Source: Lachnospiraceae bacterium (lineage in GTDB: Bacteria > Bacillota > Clostridia > Lachnospirales > Lachnospiraceae). Taken from it: a DNA stretch of 23,595 bases. Of this stretch, positions 16,366-23,595 are shown piece after piece; within the stretch, counting starts at the first letter, position 1, and every line of letters starts with the position of its first letter. Location of the stretch: the NCBI GenBank assembly GCA_016301965.1, contig JAEDOO010000014.1, positions 1 through 23,595 on the forward strand, given 5' to 3'. The translations under genes were made by a program, and so were the position numbers. The notes under the pieces are model-generated. The model was given only the letters and a program-made list of their open reading frames with translations, did no database searches and had not been told where the DNA came from.

Positions 16366-17757
16366 TCATGCTTCTTTCAGGAAAGCCGCATAGCCTTTTT
16401 TGGCCTCGTAAATATCTGCCTTGCTGGCAATTTCCTGGGGTGCGTGCATATTCAAAAGCGCTACACCGCTGTCAATGACATCCATACCGTAAAGGGCAGA
16501 AATATAGGCAATGGTTCCGCCTCCGCCAATATCTACCTTACCCAGCTCCGCTGTCTGAAAAGCCACATCATTATCATCAAAAATCCGGCGAATTTTTGCC
16601 ACATATTCTGCGTTGGCATCATTGGAACCGGATTTACCGCGGGAGCCGGTATATTTGTTCAACACCAGACCACGGCCAAAATAGGCAGCATTCTTTTTCT
16701 CAAAAAATCCGGCATACCCCGGATCAAAAGCCGCACTGACATCACTAGAGAGCATCACACTGTTTCTGAGGCAGCGGCGCACCATCAGCTCGCTGTATAC
16801 GCCCATACAGTTCATAACCTCAGCCACCGTATTTTCAAAGAAAGCAGACTGCATACCCGTAGCGCCTACACTCCCAATTTCCTCCTTATCCACAAGGAGA
16901 CAGCAAAGGGTCTTCTCCTGAGTCTCAGCCTCCAGCATAGCAGCCAGAGAAGTATAGGCACAGACACGGTCATCATGCCCATACGCCAGGATCATGCTGC
17001 GGTCCAGACCACAGTCCCTCGCTTTGTTGGCCGGAACGATCTCGATCTCTGCGGAAAGGAAATCTTCCTCCTCGATATCATACTCCTTCTTTAACAGGTC
17101 CAGTACATAAGCACTGACAGCGTTTTTGATTTCTTCTCCGTCTTCTCCGGTCAGCGGCCGGCTGCCCACCAGCACATCCAGGTTTTCACCTTCAACCACT
17201 TCTGTCGCCTTTTTCTCCATCTGTTTCCCTGCCAGATGAATCAGAAGATCACTGATACACAATACCGGATCATCCTCTTTTTCACCGATAGCCAGTTCAA
17301 TCACAGAACCATCTTTTTTTGCCACTACACCGTGCAGCGCCAACGGAATCGTCACCCACTGATACTTTTTGATACCGCCGTAGTAATGGGTATCGAGAAG
17401 CGCCATTTCTGTATCCTCATACAGCGGATTCTGCTTCAGATCCAACCGCGGAGAATCAATATGTGCTCCAAGAATGCGAAGCCCCTGCTCCATACTGCCG
17501 CTTCCGATATGAAAAAGCGCAATGCTCTTTTTCATGTTGACGGCATAGACCTTATCCCCGGCCTTCAGACCATCTCCGGCAGCAATCACTTCTTCGAGAT
17601 CTCTGTAGCCCGCTGCTTTTGCCAGTTCGACGGCCGCACAGACGCACTCTCTCTCTGTTTTTCCATGATCCAGAAATTCTCTGTATTTCCGGGCCAGTAC
17701 TTCCAGCTCAGTAAGCTGCTGCTCACTGTAACTTTTCCATGCATTCTTTCTTTCCAT
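16366..17757 (-). CDS. M18-family zinc aminopeptidase
   Basis: This cytoplasmic dodecameric-type aminopeptidase of 463 residues removes N-terminal amino acids (acidic ones in several family members). Metal and catalytic motifs are LGAHIDSPRLD (His99), YGHDDRV (bridging Asp262), VDKEEIGS (Glu292/Glu293), SSDVSAAFDP (Asp339) and LLNMHAPQEIAS (His438). All ligands appear intact. AAGGTGAT precedes ATG 17757. Only about 30 bases separate the ATG from the terminator of the upstream transporter. Any promoter must therefore overlap the terminator's T-tract (a TAAAGT candidate -10 lies there), or expression depends on readthrough. The radical SAM gene follows after 63 bases. Confidence 0.94.
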   Translation of the reverse strand: MERKNAWKSYSEQQLTELEVLARKYREFLDHGKTERECVCAAVELAKAAGYRDLEEVIAAGDGLKAGDKVYAVNMKKSIALFHIGSGSMEQGLRILGAHIDSPRLDLKQNPLYEDTEMALLDTHYYGGIKKYQWVTIPLALHGVVAKKDGSVIELAIGEKEDDPVLCISDLLIHLAGKQMEKKATEVVEGENLDVLVGSRPLTGEDGEEIKNAVSAYVLDLLKKEYDIEEEDFLSAEIEIVPANKARDCGLDRSMILAYGHDDRVCAYTSLAAMLEAETQEKTLCCLLVDKEEIGSVGATGMQSAFFENTVAEVMNCMGVYSELMVRRCLRNSVMLSSDVSAAFDPGYAGFFEKKNAAYFGRGLVLNKYTGSRGKSGSNDANAEYVAKIRRIFDDNDVAFQTAELGKVDIGGGGTIAYISALYGMDVIDSGVALLNMHAPQEIASKADIYEAKKGYAAFLKEA

Positions 17758-17786
17758 AAGATATCACCTTTCCAATGCCAAACTTT

Positions 17787-17818
17787 AAAAAAAGGGCTGC
17801 CGCAGACTGCGACAGCCC
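17787..17818 (-). terminator. Strong Rho-independent terminator after the Na/Pi transporter
   Basis: On the minus strand GGGCTGTCGCAG pairs with CTGCGGCAGCCC (one U-G wobble; the apex opens to form the loop), followed by seven T residues. It lies 42 bases after the transporter stop. Confidence 0.92.
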
Positions 17819-17841
17819 CATCGCAACCATTCGTTACGATG
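17819..17841 (-). other. Second hairpin directly abutting the terminator
   Basis: On the minus strand CATCGTAAC and GTTGCGATG pair over a five-base loop (one U-G wobble). The hairpin is immediately 5' of the terminator stem and has no T-tract of its own. Confidence 0.6.
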
Positions 17842-17860
17842 TATCATAAGCTTAAATTTT

Positions 17861-19513
17861 TCAATCGTCAAGCTCTGCGGCGGACTTACCTTTTTCCACT
17901 ACAGAGTAGGCAATATTTTCGGCATGATCACCGATACGCTCCAGACCAATGAGAAGATCCGTAAAGATCAGACCGGCTTCAATAGAGCAGCGTCCCATGG
18001 ACATACGACGCACATGACCTTCCTGGTATTCAATCTGCTTGTTGTCGATCATATTTTCCAGATAATCGATTTCTTCCAGTAAGGAGGCATCCTCTGTGGT
18101 AAACATCTTGATAGCCGCACCGTAAATATCTGTTACGTAAGCATAGATATCGATCATCTCATCACGAGCTTCTTCGGTAAACCGGATACGGCTGTCCCGT
18201 TTCTTCTCGGCAGCCTCCAGAATATTTACCGCATGATCACCGATTCTCTCGATATCGATAACCACATGGAACAGGCCACCGATACGGGCCGCATCTGCCA
18301 GCGGCAGCTGGTACTTATTGGTATCCACCAGGAACTCCGTAATGGCATGGCTCAGATAATCGACATAACTCTCCCTCTTACGAATCAGCTCACTGCTTTC
18401 CATTTCATCGTAAAGCAAAGCATCTCTGGCCGCTTCCAGATTCTCCTGTACCATATTGGCCATACGCTCGATCTCTTCTACGGTATCGATCAGCGCTGTG
18501 GATTCCACGAATTTTTTGTTTCTGCCGATGTAGAGAAGCTTCTTCTCGTCCAGACTGTCTGCCTCTGTCTTTCCTTCCGGAATCAGCTTTCGAACCAGCA
18601 TCAGCAGCTGATTGCTTACCGGAAGCAGAATCAGACACTGGAAGACTTTAAAGATCGTATCCGCATTGGCAACGAAACGCTTGTAATTGTCGGCACCATT
18701 AATGGCAGCAATTCCTCCGATGATCTGCTCTTTGGCAAAGATCATGATGATGGAAATGACCACCATACCTACAACGTTAAACAGTACATGAACCAGGGCA
18801 GTTCTTTTGGCATCCTTATTGGCATTCATGGCTGCCATAACAGCTGGTGTACAGGAACCGATATTGGCACCCAGAATAAAATAGATACATGCGCCCAGGC
18901 CTACCAGACCGGAGTCAGCCAGAAGCACGAGCACACTGACCGTAACAGAAGAGCTCTGCACGATCACGGTCAGAATAAATCCAACCAAAATAGCGATGAT
19001 GGGATTCTCCAGACACGCAAACACACTCATGATTGTCGGGAAATCCTGCAGACTTCCCAGAGCGCCTGTCATGAAGTTGATACCCAGAAACAGGGCACCG
19101 AAACCGAAGATGACCTCCGCGACTTTACGCAGGAACGGTTTCTTTCCGAACATGATGATCGCCGCGCCGATAAAGATAATAAACGGAGCCACGGCTGTCA
19201 GTTTTAAAGATACCAGCTGTGAGGTGATCGTGGTACCGATATTGGCACCGAACGTGATGCCGATAGACTTTTCCAGCGTCATGATACCGGCATTGACGAA
19301 ACTTACCTCCATAACTGTTGTCGCGCCCGACGACTGAATCACCGCCGTAAACAGCGCGCCAAACAATACGGCTGTGATCTTATTCTTGGTTACAGAATTA
19401 AGAATACCTCTCAGCTTTTCTCCGGCAGCCTTCTGCAGGCTCTCGCTCATGAACTTCATACCAAATAAGAACAGAGCAAGACCGCTGAGCAGTTCTGTGA
19501 TCATAGCATACAT
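17861..19513 (-). CDS. Na/Pi cotransporter family protein with C-terminal PhoU domain
   Basis: The protein has 550 residues. The membrane part (about 1-320) has the two inverted repeats of the NptA/PNaS family, each with the hallmark QSS motif (IQSSGATTV at 59-67 and VQSSSVTVS at 185-193) and GANIG motifs after each. The cytoplasmic C-terminus (about 340-545) is a PhoU-like helical domain with two IERIGDHA-type repeats. It probably moves phosphate across the membrane with sodium; the PhoU part would regulate it. ATG 19513 has AAGGAG nine bases upstream. An ATG three codons later is less well spaced. A promoter lies at 19556-19584 and a Pho-box-like repeat further upstream. Confidence 0.94.
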   Translation of the reverse strand: MYAMITELLSGLALFLFGMKFMSESLQKAAGEKLRGILNSVTKNKITAVLFGALFTAVIQSSGATTVMEVSFVNAGIMTLEKSIGITFGANIGTTITSQLVSLKLTAVAPFIIFIGAAIIMFGKKPFLRKVAEVIFGFGALFLGINFMTGALGSLQDFPTIMSVFACLENPIIAILVGFILTVIVQSSSVTVSVLVLLADSGLVGLGACIYFILGANIGSCTPAVMAAMNANKDAKRTALVHVLFNVVGMVVISIIMIFAKEQIIGGIAAINGADNYKRFVANADTIFKVFQCLILLPVSNQLLMLVRKLIPEGKTEADSLDEKKLLYIGRNKKFVESTALIDTVEEIERMANMVQENLEAARDALLYDEMESSELIRKRESYVDYLSHAITEFLVDTNKYQLPLADAARIGGLFHVVIDIERIGDHAVNILEAAEKKRDSRIRFTEEARDEMIDIYAYVTDIYGAAIKMFTTEDASLLEEIDYLENMIDNKQIEYQEGHVRRMSMGRCSIEAGLIFTDLLIGLERIGDHAENIAYSVVEKGKSAAELDD

Positions 19514-19555
19514 AGCAAACTTCTCCTTAGTTCTTTTATGAACCCCCTACTGTAT

Positions 19556-19584
19556 ATAATAAGTAAAATCTGTCTGTATGTCAT
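19556..19584 (-). promoter_or_regulatory. Promoter of the Na/Pi transporter gene
   Basis: The minus strand reads ATGACA, 17 bases, TATTAT; each hexamer is one base from consensus. The transcript start would be near 19549, about 36 bases before the ATG. Confidence 0.65.
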
Positions 19585-19672
19585 GTATAATTTTTGTAAA
19601 ATTAAATGCAATTCAAACAAAAAACTTTGTGAATATTTGTGAGTTTTTTTCTGTTTCGAATCATTTTCATGG

Positions 19673-19692
19673 TTTTTACAGAATTTTTACAG
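19673..19692 (+). repeat. 11-bp-period direct repeat, Pho-box-like
   Basis: TTTTTACAG occurs twice at an 11-base period, so TTTACA-N5-TTTACA is contained. That fits the direct-repeat TT(A/C/T)A(C/T)A pattern of Gram-positive PhoP boxes. It lies about 90 bases upstream of the transporter's -35. A second repeat pair, TTTGTGA at 10-base period, is at 19626-19642. Confidence 0.4.
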
Positions 19693-19715
19693 GAATTCTT
19701 GTTATTTTTGTTGAT

Positions 19716-20237
19716 TTACTTCGTCTGCTGTTTTTCCTGTTCGTACCACTTCAGGATGGAACCCAGGTTTTTCTCGTTGACCTTGTCCCCTCCCTTTTTC
19801 AGGAGCATCAGCATCTCTTCTTCCTCGGCTGTACGGTTTTTCTTTTTTTCCAGCCGGGGCAGCTGCAGTTTCACCATGCAGCGCATCATAAAACGATTCA
19901 TGCCCGTGAGTTTATCCATATCAAAACCACCCTGGAGATAAAATACCGGTACCTGCAGACGATAAGTTCTCTGCACACCGGCGGCCTGAGCACTGCCTTG
20001 TGCTCCCATGCCCACAGCGCAAACTGCCGCCAGGGAGTATTCCTTTGCTGCCTTGTCGATACCCATGAGACGTCCTGCCTTAAGCCAGCCCATGTAGATT
20101 ACCGGTGAACCCTTGGCAATCTTGCCCGGAACTTTTCCCAGTTCAAAAGCTTCCAGTCCGGTCTTTAAGGCCAGCAGCTGGGCATATTTTCTAGTGAAAC
20201 CGGTATTTGAAGTGTAGATAATAGCTTTAATATTCAT
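19716..20237 (-). CDS. Flavodoxin-domain protein
   Basis: The 173-residue protein begins with a strand and phosphate-binding loop typical of FMN flavodoxins (KAIIYTSNTGFTRKYAQLL, residues 4-22). Roughly residues 1-110 fit a flavodoxin fold, followed by a basic, Met-rich helical segment and a charged C-terminus. It resembles the flavodoxin_5/HemG-like group, but no heme genes are nearby, so a protoporphyrinogen oxidase role is not supported; a redox role with bound FMN is the safest reading. ATG 20237 has GAGGAA upstream. It lies between the tRNA terminator and the Na/Pi transporter, with no clear promoter seen. Confidence 0.82.
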   Translation of the reverse strand: MNIKAIIYTSNTGFTRKYAQLLALKTGLEAFELGKVPGKIAKGSPVIYMGWLKAGRLMGIDKAAKEYSLAAVCAVGMGAQGSAQAAGVQRTYRLQVPVFYLQGGFDMDKLTGMNRFMMRCMVKLQLPRLEKKKNRTAEEEEMLMLLKKGGDKVNEKNLGSILKWYEQEKQQTK

Positions 20238-20278
20238 TTGTACTTCCTCTTCTTTCTACTGCAAAAACTTAACCTTCT

Positions 20279-20310
20279 AAAAGAAAAACCCTTGAAAAAT
20301 CAAGGGTTTT
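20279..20310 (-). terminator. Terminator of the tRNA-Gly cluster
   Basis: A perfect 11-bp stem (AAAACCCTTGA / TCAAGGGTTTT, 20285-20310) with a four-base loop is followed on the minus strand by TTTTTCTTTT. It lies just after the last tRNA. Confidence 0.92.
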
Positions 20311-20314
20311 CATA

Positions 20315-20385
20315 AGCGGGGTACGGGAGTCGAACCCGCCTCCGAGCCTTGGGAAGGCCCTGTACTACCGATGTACTAACCCCGC
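20315..20385 (-). tRNA. tRNA-Gly (anticodon CCC)
   Basis: A full cloverleaf of 71 bases: acceptor GCGGGGT/ACCCCGC, D-stem GTAC/GTAC, anticodon stem GGGCC/GGCTC with loop TTCCCAA, and T-arm GCGGG-TTCGACT-CCCGT. U is at the discriminator position, as is usual for glycine. It reads GGG codons. The CCA end is not encoded. Confidence 0.95.
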
Positions 20386-20413
20386 AGGGTATATAAAGTC
20401 AGAATAACAAAAA

Positions 20414-20485
20414 AGCGCGAGACGGGATTCGAACCCGCGACCCTCGCCTTGGCAAGGCGATACTCCACCACTGAGCCACTCGCGC
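20414..20485 (-). tRNA. tRNA-Gly (anticodon GCC)
   Basis: A cloverleaf of 72 bases: acceptor GCGCGAG/CTCGCGC, anticodon stem TCGCC/GGCGA with loop TTGCCAA, and T-arm GCGGG-TTCGAAT-CCCGT. The discriminator is U and CCA is not encoded. It reads GGC and GGU codons. Confidence 0.97.
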
Positions 20486-20491
20486 ATAAAA

Positions 20492-20562
20492 AGCAGGTGA
20501 TGAGAATCGAACTCACGTTCTCAGCTTGGAAGGCTGATGTTCTACCATTGAACCACACCTGC
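20492..20562 (-). tRNA. tRNA-Gly (anticodon TCC)
   Basis: A cloverleaf of 71 bases: acceptor GCAGGTG/CACCTGC, anticodon stem TCAGC/GCTGA with loop CTTCCAA, and T-arm GTGAG-TTCGATT-CTCAT. The discriminator is U and CCA is not encoded. It reads GGA and GGG codons and is first in the transcript. Confidence 0.97.
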
Positions 20563-20589
20563 AATATTCTGTTTTTTGAGACAATCGAT

Positions 20590-20618
20590 ATTATAGCAGA
20601 GACACTCTGGTGTGTCAA
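20590..20618 (-). promoter_or_regulatory. Consensus promoter of the tRNA-Gly cluster
   Basis: The minus strand reads TTGACA, exactly 17 bases, then TATAAT, with a TGC extension before the -10. Both hexamers are perfect. Transcription would start about 20 bases before the first tRNA. The spacer contains a short inverted repeat, GACAC/GTGTC. Confidence 0.93.
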
Positions 20619-20687
20619 CAACATCTTTCAAAAAAATTACCGGAAAATTTTTGGCAAAATCAGCTTCTTTCCAAAATCAACTGCCCA

Positions 20688-21752
20688 TTAAAATACAACC
20701 TGGTTTCTGCCATGCTTCTTCCCGTAATAGAGTTTATCATCCGCCTGTTTTACGAGGACATCAAGGGGCGAGCGATAATCGTACTCTTCAACGCCAAAAG
20801 TCATGGTGACATGATACACCTGATCGTTATATACAATCGGAAGTTTGGAAACCGCTACTTTGATTTCGTTCATCAGTTCACTTGCCTCATCCAGATTCAT
20901 TTCCGGCAGGAAAAAGAAAAATTCTTCTCCACCCCAACGACACACATGCCCCAGGCCAAGGGTTTTTTCCACAAACAGGACCGCAAGACTTTTCAGTACC
21001 TGATCTCCACAGTTGTGCCCATAGGTATCATTTACCTGTTTGAACAAATCAATATCTCCCATGGCAATGCAGAAAGCATGATCTGGATTTGCAGCAATGT
21101 GATTGCTGACGATCTCCGTCATTTTGCGTCGGTTATACAGTGTGGTCAGCGGATCGGTCGCCGCCTGCTGGCTGAGTTCCATATTATACAGCATAAGATG
21201 CTTTTCTGCCTGCTGGATATTTGTACTGAAAATAATACAGATAATGGCAATATTCAAAAAAATAGCAAACGTATTTAGAATCTGGAAAAACATGCTCTGT
21301 TCCGGCGTCAGAACAATAACAGCGCCGTACATCTGGCTGTAAAAAAACAGACCTATCCTGATCAAAAACAATACGACAACAAATATAATTTTTGCCGCAA
21401 TACTTTCGTATAACGAAAAAAACGAGATGAGCATCAGAGGAACCATAAAATTAACGCCGCCGCAGTTCCATCCATAGGTATAGATAAAATAAGCCATCCA
21501 CCCTATAGAAATCAGAGCATAAACCAGCGTTGACCACCGGATATGCATGTGGTCCAGGAAAAATATGGACAGTCCGGCAGCCGCCAGCCAGGGAATCACA
21601 TAGAGAAACTTCTCACCGTGTCCAAACATAACAATACTGACACTATACACAATAAAGAATGCGATAAATATTATATATGACCATTTTAATGATGTCTTAT
21701 AATACTTTGGACAGGCTTCATTGCTGAAGCGCGGTTGTGAGTTCTCCATCAT
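20688..21752 (-). CDS. Membrane diguanylate cyclase (six-TM sensor plus GGDEF)
   Basis: The 354-residue protein has six hydrophobic helices (about 24-43, 49-67, 74-92, 100-117, 119-136, 157-177) and a short linker. A GGDEF domain (about 192-352) follows with the start motif DPLTTLYNRR (200-209), the GTP/metal loop MGDIDLFKQVNDTYGH (231-246) and an intact active site RWGGEEF (272-278). It should make cyclic di-GMP from two GTP. The position of the inhibitory RxxD site, just before GGEEF, reads LGLG, so product feedback at that site is unlikely. ATG 21752 follows GGGAG at good spacing; the adjacent second ATG is also possible. The signal is unknown. A weak AT-only hairpin with a T-run follows the stop. 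Confidence 0.93.
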   Translation of the reverse strand: MMENSQPRFSNEACPKYYKTSLKWSYIIFIAFFIVYSVSIVMFGHGEKFLYVIPWLAAAGLSIFFLDHMHIRWSTLVYALISIGWMAYFIYTYGWNCGGVNFMVPLMLISFFSLYESIAAKIIFVVVLFLIRIGLFFYSQMYGAVIVLTPEQSMFFQILNTFAIFLNIAIICIIFSTNIQQAEKHLMLYNMELSQQAATDPLTTLYNRRKMTEIVSNHIAANPDHAFCIAMGDIDLFKQVNDTYGHNCGDQVLKSLAVLFVEKTLGLGHVCRWGGEEFFFFLPEMNLDEASELMNEIKVAVSKLPIVYNDQVYHVTMTFGVEEYDYRSPLDVLVKQADDKLYYGKKHGRNQVVF

Positions 21753-21867
21753 ATCTGTTCTCCCATTTCGGTTTATTCGTCAAAAAATCGCCAAACTATT
21801 ACGTATAATTTACCACTTTTTCTCACATACAACAACAATTTATCTTATTTTTTTAACTATAATTACC

Positions 21868-21914
21868 AAAAAGGCATCTTTACAAAATCATTTTTTCTGT
21901 AAAGATGCCTTTTT
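21868..21914 (-). terminator. Long-stem terminator after the MacB-like operon
   Basis: A 17-bp inverted repeat (from AAAAAGGCATCTTTACA to its complement) with a 13-base loop ends in T-runs on both strands. It lies nine bases after the permease stop. It could also terminate plus-strand transcription. Confidence 0.92.
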
Positions 21915-21922
21915 TAAATAGC

Positions 21923-23107
21923 TTAGCCCTCAAAACGCAGAGCATCAATGGGCAGCATGGCGGCAGCCTTATTGGCCGGATACATGCCGAAGATCATCCC
22001 GATAGCCAGTGAGAAAATGATGGATACCATCACCACAGTACCGTTCAGGCCAAAGGATACCCCGCCAGCCACATTGACGATAAACAAAATGATCCAGGAA
22101 AACAGAATACCGATAACGCAGCCGATCAGGCTGATGGTCAGGGCCTCCACCAGAAACTGCAGCATAATGGTGCCGCGCCCCGCGCCGATGGCCTTGCGGA
22201 TACCGATCTCTCTTGTTCTCTCCGTTACGGATACCAGCATAATGTTCATAATGCCTATACCGCCTACCAAAAGAGATATGGCCGCTATACCGCCCAGAAG
22301 CAGACTCAGCGTACCGGTGACAGAGCTTAATGCATCCATGATTTCTGACCGGTTTGTAATGGTAAAGGCATCTTCGTCCTCGTTGAACCTCGCCATCATC
22401 AGTGCTTTCAGTGCCGCCTCCGCAGCCTCCATACTATTTTCATCCGCTGCTGCTGCATAAAACGAAGTCACTTCTGTGCCTACATTATTTGAAGCACGGA
22501 TGGCCGTTGTATAGGGAATATACGCCATCATCTGATCCCCCGCCAGGGAAGTCAGAGACGAACTGTTTTCCTCATCCAGCACACCGATGATCGTAAATGT
22601 CATACCGTTTAAATGTATCTTTTCCCCCACGCAGGAGGTATAACCCACCAGATCTTCTGCCAGTGTTTCATTAACCACCGCCACATAGTTCACATTATCT
22701 ACATCTGTAGACTTGAGGAACCGTCCATACTTGAGCGCCAGCCCCTGGATCTCGCTGTAAGCCGCAGTGGTACCCGTAACCATGACAGAATCGCTCTCTC
22801 CGCCATATTTTCCTGTCAGATTCAGCGTTGCTCCCGGCGCTGTCAGGGCAATCTCATTCTCGTCCATCAGTGCATTGACATCTTCAAGCTTCATGGGTTT
22901 TCCTTTGTTGTCAGAAATACTCACCGTCAGAAGATTGCTGCCCAGGCTGTTGATCTCATCTGTCACTGAGGTAGTCGCTCCGCTGACCAGCGACACCAGC
23001 ACCACCAGCGAAATCACACCGATGATGATGCCCAGCATGGTCAGAAAGGAACGCATTTTATTGGAAGCGATAGACTTCCATGCCATCTTTACCGACTGAA
23101 AAAGCAT
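21923..23107 (-). CDS. MacB-like ABC transporter permease
   Basis: The 394-residue protein has the MacB/FtsX layout: one N-terminal helix (about 21-45), a large extracytoplasmic domain (about 50-265) and three C-terminal helices. The coupling segment SVTERTREIGIRKAIGAG and the closing YPANKAAAMLPIDALR are characteristic. Such permeases use mechanical coupling to export peptides, antibiotics or lipoproteins, or to signal. The ATPase is a separate gene whose TAA directly abuts this ATG, with GGAGG in the ATPase's final codons as ribosome site. A MacA-type adaptor would be expected beyond the right edge. The substrate cannot be told. Confidence 0.93.
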   Translation of the reverse strand: MLFQSVKMAWKSIASNKMRSFLTMLGIIIGVISLVVLVSLVSGATTSVTDEINSLGSNLLTVSISDNKGKPMKLEDVNALMDENEIALTAPGATLNLTGKYGGESDSVMVTGTTAAYSEIQGLALKYGRFLKSTDVDNVNYVAVVNETLAEDLVGYTSCVGEKIHLNGMTFTIIGVLDEENSSSLTSLAGDQMMAYIPYTTAIRASNNVGTEVTSFYAAAADENSMEAAEAALKALMMARFNEDEDAFTITNRSEIMDALSSVTGTLSLLLGGIAAISLLVGGIGIMNIMLVSVTERTREIGIRKAIGAGRGTIMLQFLVEALTISLIGCVIGILFSWIILFIVNVAGGVSFGLNGTVVMVSIIFSLAIGMIFGMYPANKAAAMLPIDALRFEG

Positions 23108-23595
23108 TTAGTCCACCTCCTTCACACGGCCGTCCAGAATCTGGATCCTGCGGGATGCCTGCGCCGCAACTTCCCTGTCATGAGTAATCAGGACGATGGT
23201 ATTTCCCTGACTGTGCAGCTCATGAAAAATGCGCATAATCTCTGCTCCCGTATGGGAATCCAGGTTTCCTGTGGGCTCATCCGCCAGAAACAAAGACGGT
23301 CTGGTCACCAGCGCCCGGGCAATAGCCACACGCTGCTGCTGCCCGCCGGAGAGCTGTACAGGACGGTGCTTTGCCCGCTTCCAGAGATCCACTTTTTCCA
23401 GAGCTTCTCTGACTCTTTCCTGCCGTTCTTCCCGCTTCACTCCCTGATAAATCAGGGGAAGCTCCACATTTTCTTCCGCTGTCAGCTTGCCGATCAGGTT
23501 GAAGCTCTGGAAGATAAATCCGATTTTCCGGTTGCGGATCGCGGCCAGTTCTTTTTCTTTATAGTCTTCGATCGCCAATCCATCCAGCAGATATT
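23108..23595 (-). CDS. MacB/LolD-type ABC transporter ATP-binding protein, 5' end cut by window
   Basis: The frame is open through the right edge (upstream codons read YLLDGLAIEDY), so the apparent start near 23578 is not the true one. Roughly 162 codons are visible. They contain the Q-loop (FIFQSFNLI), the signature LSGGQQQRVAIARAL, Walker B LFLADEPTGNLD and the H-loop ITHD. Walker A lies outside the window. This subunit hydrolyses ATP for the permease encoded directly downstream. Confidence 0.95.
   Translation of the reverse strand, partial: YLLDGLAIEDYKEKELAAIRNRKIGFIFQSFNLIGKLTAEENVELPLIYQGVKREERQERVREALEKVDLWKRAKHRPVQLSGGQQQRVAIARALVTRPSLFLADEPTGNLDSHTGAEIMRIFHELHSQGNTIVLITHDREVAAQASRRIQILDGRVKEVD

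Noticed and set aside
18233..19207. 324-codon open frame on the plus strand
   Set aside because: It is antisense to the Na/Pi transporter, and its composition (His/Gln/Asp-rich) is typical of a shadow frame.
19716..20237. Identification as protoporphyrinogen oxidase HemG
   Set aside because: Only the flavodoxin fold is supported. No heme pathway genes are nearby, and the organism is likely an anaerobe.
20620..20665. Terminator after the diguanylate cyclase
   Set aside because: The hairpin is an AT-only 7-bp stem. The T-run is present, but the stem is too weak to call a terminator with confidence.

Overview
The window looks like chromosomal DNA from an anaerobic Firmicute, most likely a Lachnospiraceae member (Blautia/Lachnoclostridium-like). 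The basis is the gene content: YhaM, MutS2, a VanW-domain protein, a DUF4080-type radical SAM protein, an M18 aminopeptidase, a Na/Pi-PhoU transporter and a MacB-type exporter. Strong GGAGG-type ribosome sites, sigma-A-like promoters and a moderate GC content agree with this. I cannot name a genus from sequence reading alone. No rRNA, CRISPR, insertion sequence, phage or integrase gene is visible. No stretch longer than 300 bases lacks a gene.

Almost everything is on the minus strand, so transcription runs right to left. From the right edge: (1) the ATPase (cut by the edge) and permease of a MacB-like ABC exporter, closed by a 17-bp-stem terminator (21868-21914). (2) A six-TM diguanylate cyclase (20688-21752). 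(3) Three tandem glycine tRNAs (UCC, GCC, CCC) behind a perfect TTGACA-17-TATAAT promoter and followed by an 11-bp hairpin terminator. (4) A flavodoxin-domain protein, then a Na/Pi cotransporter-PhoU protein with its own promoter and a Pho-box-like repeat upstream. (5) An M18 aminopeptidase behind a strong terminator. (6) A radical SAM protein coupled to a DnaQ-type exonuclease. (7) A 33-residue membrane peptide, a VanW-domain protein, an AIR-synthase-like protein and the tRNA methylase TrmL, closely packed as a likely operon. (8) MutS2, an OmpR-type response regulator, a histidine kinase and a membrane-anchored HtrA-like protein. (9) YhaM and RlmD, the latter cut by the left edge.

The one plus-strand unit is a BlaI-BlaR1-like pair (8740-10559), more AT-rich than its surroundings and inserted between mutS2 and trmL. 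It has a good promoter and two dyads of GGTTTA-N7-TAAACC whose centres are 29 bp apart, most simply read as the BlaI-type repressor's operators. The partner M56 metallopeptidase has the HExxH site but no recognisable penicillin-sensing domain, so its signal is unknown.

Most worth a second look: this BlaI/M56 switch with its unusual operator; the HtrA-like protein next to the two-component system, whose three catalytic positions all appear substituted and which seems to lack a ribosome site; the unannotated 33-residue peptide before vanW; the AIR-synthase-like gene overlapping trmL by one base; the complete glycine tRNA set in one transcript; and the Pho-box-like repeat upstream of the phosphate transporter.
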